From NCBI GenBank assembly GCA_038503075.1, contig JBCAML010000011.1:1798001-1862000 (forward strand): 64,000 nt of DNA, in the 5' to 3' direction. This document shows positions 55,639-64,000 of the stretch, piece by piece. The notes beneath the pieces were generated by a model, which had not been told where the DNA came from, did no database searches, and worked only from the letters and a program-made list of their open reading frames with translations. The stretch comes from Gyromitra esculenta (Eukaryota; Ascomycota; Pezizomycetes; Pezizales; Discinaceae). Position numbers and translations under genes: made by a program. Positions within the stretch are counted from its first letter, which is position 1, and every line of letters starts with the position of its first letter.

Positions 55639-56199
55639 TGTGGGGTGATAGATGTAGCCAGAGGAAGAGAGAGATTAGGTATTATTGAGAGGTTTGGAGA
55701 TTGAGAGGTAATTCGAGATGGGATGGGATGGGATGGGATGGGATGGGATGGAGATGGAGATGGAGATGGAGATGGAGATGGAGATGGAGATGGAGATGGA
55801 GATGGAGATGGAGATGGAGATGGAGATGGAGGATGGAGAGGAACAAGAGGATGGCTTATGAATGGGGTCAGTTGAAGAATACAGAAGATAAGGACATCGC
55901 GAAGTGATTACAGAAGCAGAGAAAGCATACGTCTTTCAGGCAAACCGAGTGAGCATTCGGTGAAGACACCGGAGAATGATTTATCCACCGCCTACAGCCG
56001 GATAGCTGCGGATAGCACCGGATCCGGGAATGTGTGACGTGATGATCGGTTAGAGATGGGATGGAGGTAACCCTGGCCCTGGCTAGCTATCTGTCAAGCT
56101 TTGTCACGGCTGCATCCATCTCGGTATATCAATCAGTCCTCTGCGCTCAGGGTCTTTTCCCTCGATGCTGAAATTCACACATCCACCCACCCACCCACC
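55639..56199. promoter_or_regulatory. Shared divergent promoter region of HPPD and TTC36-like genes, with microsatellites
   Basis: 561 bp separate the two start codons. Starting about 80 bp upstream of the HPPD ATG lie (GGGAT)n at about 55716-55750 and (GGAGAT)n at about 55750-55830, roughly 115 bp of purine-rich repeat. No TATA box is obvious. A bidirectional promoter is inferred from the arrangement alone. Confidence 0.6.
55716..55830. repeat. Compound microsatellite (GGGAT)n-(GGAGAT)n
   Basis: Seven GGGAT pentamers run into about thirteen GGAGAT hexamers. One strand is almost purely purine apart from T. It lies in the 5' region of HPPD and is likely length-variable between strains. Confidence 0.9.
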
Positions 56200-56862
56200 A
56201 TGACCGTCAACACAGCCACATCCCTCGACCTCTCCACAAACGACGCCACAGTCCTCTCCCAGCTCTTCGATCCCGAATCTGCTGCCTCAGCCAACACAAC
56301 CCCCGTAGATCCCTCCCTCCCCGCCGACCCCCACATCTCCGATCTGCCCCTCCTCCAATCCCTAAAAGCAACCGAAATCCGTGCTATCCGTCTCGCCGAG
56401 TCAAACAACCTCCCCGAAGCCTGCTCAATCCTCACGGGCCTCACCCTCTCAAACCCAACCTATGCATCCGCTTACAACAACCTTGCCCAGGTCCTACGGA
56501 TGCAATCCGCACCTCCAGCCGAGATCCTGACAGCTCTATCCAAAGCTATTTCTCTCACAGCGCCAGAAACCCCAAATACGCCTATATCACCTGCGGTGGC
56601 GCGTCTACTGGGTCAGGCGTATACCCAGCGCGGTGCACTCCTGTATAATCTGTTTACAAAGACAAGCAAAGATGAGCTCAGCGTGGTGGGAATGGATAAA
56701 GATCAATTGGAACTAGCTGCATCGAAGGATTTCTATCAGGGCGGGAGATACGGCAATGAGGTGGGCAAGGATATGGCTGTCAAGACTAATCCTTATGCGA
56801 GGCTGTGTGGTGCTATAGTCAAGGAGGCCCTGACAAGGGAATATCTGGGGGGTTGCGAGTGA
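56200..56862 (+). CDS. TTC36-like tetratricopeptide repeat protein
   Basis: Intronless, 220 aa from ATG 56200 (MTVNTATSLDL) to TGA. The frame is open upstream, but 56200 is the first ATG in it. Features: an N-terminal LSQLFDPES like the short motif at the start of TTC36 proteins, a TPR superhelix (KATEIRAIRLAESNN, then NPTYASAYNNLAQVLRMQ, ILTALSKAISL, AYTQRGALLYNLF) and the diagnostic C-terminal NPYARLCGAIVKEAL. It is an adaptor without catalytic residues. In mammals TTC36 is reported to protect HPPD from degradation. The gene is head-to-head with HPPD, which suggests a shared role in tyrosine breakdown; that link in this fungus is inference. Confidence 0.85.
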   Translation: MTVNTATSLDLSTNDATVLSQLFDPESAASANTTPVDPSLPADPHISDLPLLQSLKATEIRAIRLAESNNLPEACSILTGLTLSNPTYASAYNNLAQVLRMQSAPPAEILTALSKAISLTAPETPNTPISPAVARLLGQAYTQRGALLYNLFTKTSKDELSVVGMDKDQLELAASKDFYQGGRYGNEVGKDMAVKTNPYARLCGAIVKEALTREYLGGCE

Positions 56863-57932
56863 TCGAGTTGTGTCTGGGTTTTGTTGCGTGGTAGAGGCGT
56901 TTATTGGGTTTTTGCTCGTTTAGCGTTGGCTGTGTGTATATAATCAAGAATCACTGCATAGATTAGAGGATGGTCTGTACTCTAGAAGCACTACGGTGCG
57001 GGGAAATATAGCGATTACGTGTATATTTGAGTGTGTTTTATTATACTGTAAGGGGCTGGCAAATATTTGTTCTGGTTGATGCAGCCAATCTTACCTGCTC
57101 AAACGGTGCATTGCGGCAATGGCGGAACGAGCCATCTGTGGTACGCTATCTCTATCGATCCATAGCCTCAGTACGTGCAGGATGATAATGCGAAGTGTTT
57201 CGGGCACATATCGTTCGTGTCTGGGAACTGGATCAAATTTTGGGAAGCAAGAGTGCCATTGTACCTACATGTAGCGTAACATTAGGTACGGGGTTTACTC
57301 CCTTACCTCGCAATCATAGCAGATCACTCAGTATTTGAACTAAATGCTATGCACGCCGAAGGCTGGAACCGGAAAAAGATATATCCGCTACAAAAGTACT
57401 TAACGCCGGGCACCACCCCAGAGCAAGCTGCAGCAATTCCCATCAGTAATCGCAATTGGGTCAGCACGGCGGTGAGCTGGCTTATCGTGACGGTCCAAGC
57501 ACAATGGTCTGTCTCGGCTTGTGTCGGCAGACAGCAACTGATTATCGCCAGTGCACAATCTTATCTCATCACGTCGGACTGCACCTTCCCGTTGCATATC
57601 AGCCATGTGACTTGATACCGGAAGTAGACGTCACGATCGGCTTTCCGTGGATAGCCGCGACCTCTTACCTCTTACCTCTGTGGCATTCTGGTGGACTGCA
57701 CTGCGCTGCACTGCGTGGCTCTAGAATATCAACGTCAGAATTCCGCTGGTAAGCAAGATATCATAGGACTACTGGCGGTCTCTGTTCTTGTGCCATAGCT
57801 TTCTCGGGTGGCTGTTCTCATAGTGTACTTATACTTCTCGTGTCCCCGTCTCATATCCTGTGAGTTCCCGTTATTGTTACATAGGGTGTGAAATATATCC
57901 TCTTACTCTTCGGTGTCATCCCTTTGTCCATC
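56863..57932. other. Intergenic, nothing recognised
   Basis: Lies between the TTC36-like and P450 genes. ORFs at 57349-57752 overlap in several frames without family features. Confidence 0.4.
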
Positions 57933-59741
57933 ATGACCATCGTCAAGGACTCCTTGCACACGCTGGAATTCCCAGTGCTGCTCTCCCTGTCCAGAATGTC
58001 GTTTCTATCCTCTCTCTACGTCGTAGCTTCATCCTTCCTCGTCTATCTCGTCTCTCTGGTATTCTACCGTCTCTACCTCCATCCCCTCTCTCGGCATCCT
58101 GGCCCCTTGCTCGCTAGAATAACTGATTGGTTGGTTTCCCTGTCACGTCACGTCACGTCACGCTCCCCACTAACTCTACCCTCAGGTACAACGTCTATCA
58201 CGCCTATCTCGGAGACCGTCATCTCGCCCTGCACAATGCCCACATCAAATATGGCCCTGTAGTCCGTTTCGCCCCAAACCTCATCTCAATCAATTCCTCG
58301 TCCGCGTTGAAATCCATCTACGGCCACTCCCCGCTCTCCCGCTCTCTGCAAAAATCCTCGTTCTATAGTGCATTCCCGGCCGTCAAGGGCGTCTACAACA
58401 CCCATAACGCAATCTCTAAAACGGAGCATGGCCGCAAACGCAGGGTCCTGTCGGCGGCGTTCTCGGATAATGCACTGAAGAGTATGGAGGATCTAGTATT
58501 GGGCAATATCGAGGTCTTTGCCAGCGAGCTCGAGGAGAGGAGCGTGAAGCAGCATAAGGGCGTTGATATGGGCGATATGTTTAGCTGGTTGACGTTTGAT
58601 GTTATGGGCGAGTTGTGCTTCGGGAAGAGTTTTGGTATGTTGAGGGATGAAACTACGAGGTTCGTGACGCATTTGATTGCGCAGGCTGCACATAGCCATT
58701 ATATCGTGAGTTTTCTTGGTAGCTAGCTGGGGGCTGAATGGGACTAACGAATGTGGGGTGGGATAGAATGGGAATTATTTACCATTGGCGACGCTTAAGA
58801 TCTCGCGTGTCTTGTTTCCAACTATCGTGAGGGATCGGTGGAGGTTTATTCAGCATTCTCGGGCTTGTGCGAATGAGAGGATGAAGCTGGGCCCGGACTT
58901 TAAGAAGGATTTCTTTCACTATCTTCTCGAGGCTAAAGACCCGGAGACCGGTAAAGGATTCGACACCAAGGAGCTTTGGGGGGAGGCTAATGTGGGTTGT
59001 CTTATCTATAATAGTTTTTGGCTGTTTGCTGATGTGGTAGGTAGGTTTTGATGATTGCTGGTTCCGATACGACTGCGACTGCGCTTTCTGCAGCTATGTT
59101 CTACCTCGCCAGGAATCCTGATAAACTGGATATACTGAAAACGGAGATCCGAAATGCGTTTAATAGCGTCGGTGAGATCGTTAGTGGGAAACAGTTGACT
59201 GAATGCCACTACCTGAAAGCCTGCGTTGATGAAGCTATGAGACTTGCCCCGCCGGTTCCTGGACTCTTGCCAAGAGAAGTTACTGCGCCTGAGGGAATTG
59301 TCGTTGATGGCGTTTTTCTACCACATGGAGTATGCCCACCTACCCTTCTTTCCGCAATTAAGCTAATAGCCATAGACTGTAACTGGTACCCCTATCTACG
59401 CTATCCATCATAATCCGACCTACTTCCCGGACCCATATTCTTTCATCCCTGAGCGCTGGTTGTCGGACAGCACACCCGAAGACGCCGTCGAGGCCGCTAG
59501 AAACGCATTCACACCGTTCTCGATCGGCCCCCGCGGCTGCATCGGGAAGTCTGTCGCGTACGTTGAGCTCCGGCTCACTATCGCGAGGATCATGTTTGAA
59601 TTTAACTTTAGCGAGGTGGAGACTGAGGGGAAGGGCGTGTTGTGGAGGGAAGGGTTTGCGAAGCAGGAGGGCGAGTTTAGACTGATGGATCATTTTACGA
59701 GTAGGAAAGAGGGGCCTGTGTTGATGTTTTCAAAGAGGTGA
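57933..59741 (+). CDS. Cytochrome P450 monooxygenase
   Basis: Five exons (57933-58129, 58186-58705, 58767-58991, 59045-59329, 59376-59741) total 1593 nt, 530 aa, all in frame. An N-terminal membrane anchor (FLSSLYVVASSFLVYLVSL) is followed by a proline hinge (LHPLSRHPGP). The I-helix oxygen-binding motif is AGSDTTA, the ExxR motif EAMR, the PERW motif IPERW, and the heme-binding loop FSIGPRGCIGK with the cysteine ligand. It resembles ascomycete ER P450s of secondary or xenobiotic metabolism (WYNVYHAYLGDRH, KRRVLSAAFSDNALK), but no subfamily or substrate can be fixed. No backbone biosynthetic gene is nearby. ATG 57933 is the first in frame; 57996 is an alternative. Intron 1 has (CACGT)n repeats. 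Confidence 0.93.
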
Positions 59742-61200
59742 TGGTAATTATGGGATGGTTGGGCGATGTTTGTTTGTATATAGGGGGGTTTTTGTGGTTT
59801 TGCGGCGTTCAGCTTTGAATATTAATTATCTGGAAACGCGAATGCGAGTGATGTTGTGTGATTGTGTGTCGCGAGAATGATGTGTTTCTGCTCGTTAGCA
59901 TGGATCGTATCCTTAGATGGTTTTACTTTTATCAGCGCCCTTAGAGGGCTGGGGTGTTAAGCGAAGTGGTACCACTATGCTTCGTGTCACTTGGTGTGTC
60001 TTGGATGGTGGTGCTGTTTGGTATATCCTGGCAGTGGTCTGGGGAGGCATCGCTGGAACCTGAGGATGTGGGTCTCTGGGGACACGATAGGATTTCTATT
60101 CGGAATTGTAGTGGCAGTCAGTGGTGTTTTATTTTCGAAGCGTCTCCCAATGGCTTGGCTCATACCCCACGCACCTCTTTATAGGAATAAATACCAACTG
60201 ATTGAGAATGGTAAAAGCGGAGAGGGACTGCAGTTTCGGGATGTCGAGCTTAATCTTTTTTTCCCTCGGGTTTGGCCGTCGCATGCAGCCATGTCTTTCT
60301 TATTCACTGACACCCCCCCCGAGAAGATCTGCTCGCTTTAAGCTTGCCGCGTAAGCGAGAAAAAAAAAGAATCGAGAGATCGGGGAACTGTAGATTTCAT
60401 ATCGCCTTACTCTCCTATCTCCCTGGTTGGCTGAGAGACTAAAGAGCTGTTGGCTAGCACATACATGCCCCGCCCTGCAGCTGCCCGCGAACGAGGGTCC
60501 ATGTTTTGCTTATGTTGAGCTTTTGCTGGCTTTCAATTGGGAGTAGAGACGTTCTCTCGCAAGAGTTTAATGGCACTGAGAAGATAGAATAGATAGATAG
60601 ATAGATACAGGTTAAGGGAGGTACATAGGTTTTGTCTCCCAGCTTCTGGCCTAGGTTTCCCCTCATTTTCTCGTTTTTGTGTCACATATGCTTTCTTCCG
60701 TAAAACTCAGTCATGCAAGGAACTAAGAAATAGAGAATTCCATTTCTGGCGCATTGCAGAGATTCGAGCTAGATTTGGGGTGTAGGCTCAGATCTTGTTT
60801 GGCTTGATACGGTCGCCGGCTTTTACGGTCGAAACTGTTTTTTCTAACGTTTTGTTACGGCGTTTTGTTCGAAGTGCTGAAGGGTATAAAGTCTGGCGAA
60901 TTTACCATGGTATTACCTATCCCGATTGAAACTTTGGTTTTTGGTCTTTAGCTTCAGTCAGAAAATTGAAACCATGCCTTTCTCGAAGAATCTAGTCCTT
61001 ATTATCGCGACAGCCCATGATAAGTAGGATACAACCCTAGGACTCGATGAGTGTTTCGATGTGATATATCTTGCCCTAGTCACTACAGCGAACATCAAGG
61101 AAGCTGCGGAAAAAAACTCCCAAACGATGAGAAATACGCAATTATTGGTCTTCCCCTTTTTCCTTCGTAAAGATTATATATATAGTTGGACAGCTGCTAA
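59742..61200. other. Intergenic with a (GATA)n microsatellite
   Basis: A short (GATA)n tract lies near 60588-60606. A reading frame at 60974 (MPFSKNLVLIIATAHDK) stops after 17 codons and may be the remnant start of the dienelactone hydrolase gene downstream. Confidence 0.4.
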
Positions 61201-62204
61201 GTGCAGCTATATATAGGACTGGGTGACGCCGTAGCGGTCGTTTTGAGCTTTGTCAAAAACGACTATCCTTCTACCAACACCAACCTTGCTACAGTCATTG
61301 GGTATTATCAACCGATCATACCCGCTGACTCCCTGCGTAGGGATATCCAACTCCTTTTCCACTGCATCGCGACAGCAGAGCCAGACTTCACCCTTACCAT
61401 TCTATCGAACAATATCAAGAACCAACAGGATAACGTCACGATCCGCACCTACTCTGACGCCAAAGAGGGCTTTGCAGCGCCAAGTAATACGGGAGCAGTC
61501 GAGCCGATTTTTGATAACGTTGCGCGGGAACGGACGGTGGGGTTGCTGCGACGTACTATTGGCCCGGTCGTCGATCTTGAGAAGATATACGAGGAGCGGA
61601 TGAAGTGCAATTACGTAGAGACGGATGTAGATAAGATTATGGAGCTCATGGTTCCGGAGCCGTTTTTCAATTGTGTTCCGACTTGTGGCGTCCCCCCCCC
61701 CAAATTCCCTCTCTGCATTGCTGATTGAGAAATTATTAGGTGTTGGTGGAGTCGGGAGTAAAGAGGTGCGGCAGCAACTTTTCTAGCCAGGCTGTTAAGG
61801 ACTACCCCCCGTCACTCAAGATCAAGCTCTTGTCTCGCACGGTCGGACCGAGTCGCTTGGTTGATGAATTGCATTACTCCTTCATGCATAATCGCAGGAT
61901 GGACTGGATCCTGCCACGCGTGGAGGCTACTGGGAAGCATTGCAAGTTTGTGATGGTGATTAACACGGAGTTCCGTGGGAACTTGGTTAGTGGGCATCAG
62001 CTGTATTGGTATGTATCTCTTGATATTGATTATAACAACCGAGACAGTAGAATAGCTAATGTTATTATTTATAGGGATCAAACTAGTTTGTTGGTGCAGC
62101 CGGGGTTGATTAAGCCAGAGGGCCTACCGGTGGTGGGGATAGAGGCGGCGCGGAAGGTGGTGGATAGGAATTCAGTTAAGAGTAATGCGCTTGTTTCTGC
62201 TTAA
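61201..62204 (+). pseudogene. Dienelactone hydrolase-SnoaL/NTF2-like fusion, truncated and frameshifted
   Basis: The first segment (to about 61690) matches the C-terminal half of a dienelactone hydrolase domain: GYYQPIIPADSLR, then TYSDAKEGFAAPS and ARERTVGLLRRTIG. The catalytic His of the usual HGF is Glu here, and the half with the Cys nucleophile is missing upstream. A linker DVDKIMELMVPEPFFNCVPT leads into a SnoaL-like domain: GVGSKEVRQ, a one-base frameshift near 61780, then AVKDYPPSLKIKLLSRTVG, NRRMDWILPRVEATGKH and LVQPGLIKPEGLPVVGIEAA. Introns are likely at about 61680-61739 and 62010-62074 (GTATGT...TATAG). The fused architecture is common in ascomycetes. Loss of the N-terminus, His and frame argue for a pseudogene. 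Confidence 0.75.
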
Positions 62205-64000
62205 TGGGGTGTAGATAGGTACATGTAGCTGGAATATGGAATTCTATGCATCAAAGATCAATTGCAGTAGATTCGATAGTTATTTCACTATGGAAGAGTT
62301 TCACTCTGGGGCCGGGTTCGATCCTAAGATGTACCCGCATAGGGTTAGGGCAACGCGTCCTACTATTTACTTGTGGTTGAATTTCCTACATGCTTTCTAG
62401 CGCCGCTAGATAGTAACAAGCGCCGAATAATCTAACCTCTCGGGGCGTAGCACAAGCACAACTATTTAGCACGTCCCGAAGCGGTTGTTGGGTTGTTGGC
62501 TACTACATCTAACCTTTAGCCTTAGGTACATTGAATCACGAATTTCGCGCAAGCAGTTGTGGTGCAATCTGTATCACGTTTTATGTCAAACTTTTGGGCT
62601 CTAGGTACAGTACACATGCTTCCCTGTAGCTACCTACCCGCGCTCCATGACTGCCGGGATAGTGTTTTGATTTTAGAATGGCAATGACCCCTTGAATTTC
62701 TCTCTGTAGAAATAGGAGCTTCTAAGAGTAGTGAAGACGGCAGTGAGCATATGGAAGAAGTGTGATATAATGCGATGAAATCTAGAGTACTAGTTCTTCA
62801 CTAGAATCCCTCAGATCAAACACAGTAATAATCACAATCCAGCTTAAGGGCAAAGTCAAGTCTGCACCCTCGCATCTGCTGTGTATACGTACTTCAAGAA
62901 AATTTGAAGTTGCTATGCTCTCCAATTCAATTCAATGTAATTTCCAGAGCTTTCCAGTAGTCCCGATGATGAGTTTGGGCGTTGTACTTTGGGACCAAAA
63001 GGTAGCGCTAGTTTACCTGTCAAAAATTGTCAGCATTTTCTCTTTTAAAGTAATTGCTTATCGATAAGGCTACCATCCTTGTGTCACCATCAACGAAGAG
63101 GTGGAGTACCTACTTACCACTGGTAAGTAGCCCACCAGCCAGACCATCAATATCAGGAGACGAGGAAGATATCACGTAAGTTTAGGTGTCAGATCATCTT
63201 CGAAGCGCAAATTTTTTTTCGAAATTACTAATAAATGACAAAACGGTCAATGCAAATCACTTAGCTAATGGCTCTGTTTGAGTTTACTGTCTTATTTCGC
63301 GACGTGTGTCCTGATTACTGGGATACCCGATCTCCTAAAAGCCCCCACAACCACCAGCATCGGTACATTAGTGCAAAAGACCCACGCGCCGCTAAAGTTT
63401 GAGACACATACATGGAACTTTCGCCCGCCTTGTTCTGGGTCCATTCCTAGGGTACTTATCGTGACTATAATTGCTATCTAGTATAAGAACTTGAAAAAGG
63501 GGAGGTGGTTTTATAGGTATGCCACGGCATTGAGTGCGGATTTTATATAGCATACAAAGCCGTATCCCTGTTTCTAGCTCACATGCTGAATAGTAGGTAT
63601 GCTCTTTCTAGTCTAGAGTTTGCAAAGCATTATGTATCTGGATGAATGGTCCCTGAATGTAGATATTGTCCTAGAACACAGTGTAGTGAATCTGTCATTT
63701 GGGAGGTTACGCCTCGCATCTCACGCTAGGCGCATATAAACACATGAGATCAGTAAGCTTTTACGTGTGGCTAAAATCCAATAGAAACGTCTTTATTTAT
63801 ATGAGGCATAAGCTAGCACACATTCAAACATCTCCCAAGAGATCCGTTCATACAAAACATCAGTTCATACTAATCGTAAAAAGCATCGTTTAAAAGAAAA
63901 AGTACTGATAGATCTGAGCCTGCGTAGACTGTAAAAAGCAACGATATCTCCTAGGCTGATTGCCTCCCCAAAAATACAGGTAGTCTCCCAGTTCCTCATC
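62205..64000. other. Intergenic, nothing recognised
   Basis: AT-rich region with only short overlapping ORFs. No RNA gene, repeat or coding region is supported. Confidence 0.4.

Noticed and set aside
55716..55830. Regular repeats considered as a CRISPR array
   Set aside because: Units are 5-6 bp with no spacers; it is a microsatellite in a eukaryotic genome.
57349..57752. Overlapping plus-strand ORFs between the TTC36-like and P450 genes
   Set aside because: Three frames are open at once with no family motif or splice logic; looks like chance.
62314..62324. GGGTTCGATCC, resembling a tRNA T-arm
   Set aside because: The flanking bases do not form the T stem, and no anticodon arm, D-arm or acceptor stem can be placed around it.

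Overview
The window is nuclear DNA of a filamentous ascomycete (Pezizomycotina). The evidence is short GT-AG introns of about 50-100 bp, gene families typical of these fungi (cutinase, GH43, GH3, DUF3176, EI24/RRT8-like, dienelactone hydrolase-SnoaL fusion), and Ty3/Gypsy chromoviruses carrying C-to-T type nonsense changes. I cannot name the species.

Layout. 1-5550: the 5' end of a protein kinase gene (minus), a 1-kb MULE-like non-autonomous DNA transposon with 71-bp inverted ends, an EI24/RRT8-like membrane-protein gene (minus), and remnants of a repeat. 5551-36561: about 31 kb of nested LTR retrotransposons, all chromodomain-type Ty3/Gypsy, from two related LTR families. Family 1 LTRs begin TTTCACGG and end CCGTGAGA. 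Family 2 LTRs begin TTTCATGG and end TTGAGA. I name the units R1 to R8 plus three solo LTRs. R5 (17355-23402, nearly intact) sits in R4 (14602-26487). R4 sits in minus-strand R3. R3 lies inside R2, and R2 cuts the remnant R1. R6 (family 2) also cuts R3. R7 is an LTR whose two flanks do not match, and R8 is 5'-truncated. Target duplications of 5 bp support R4, R5 and the three solo LTRs. 36562-38400: unrecognised ORFs, probably from an older mobile element. 38401-40335: nothing recognised.

40336-46814 holds three secreted enzymes of plant-polymer breakdown: a cutinase (plus), a five-exon GH43 arabinanase/arabinofuranosidase-type enzyme (minus) and a ten-exon GH3 beta-glucosidase-type enzyme (minus). 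46815-50359 is mostly non-coding and has a 0.2-kb TA-flanked MITE. Then come a DUF3176 membrane protein, a possible small secreted protein, 4-hydroxyphenylpyruvate dioxygenase (HPPD, minus), a TTC36-like TPR protein divergent from it, a five-exon cytochrome P450, and a broken dienelactone hydrolase-SnoaL gene.

The retroelement RNAs show a consistent expression and priming scheme. Gag and pol are joined by a -1 frameshift site (T TTA AAC directly before the gag stop) with a downstream hairpin whose stem covaries between copies. The nine bases after the LTR are complementary to a sequence inside the LTR at the expected transcript start, which points to Tf1/sushi-type self-priming. The end of the LTR carries a conserved two-helix structure, also with compensatory changes. 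Outside the repeats, the strongest functional hint is the head-to-head HPPD/TTC36 pair, because TTC36 is linked to HPPD stability in mammals.
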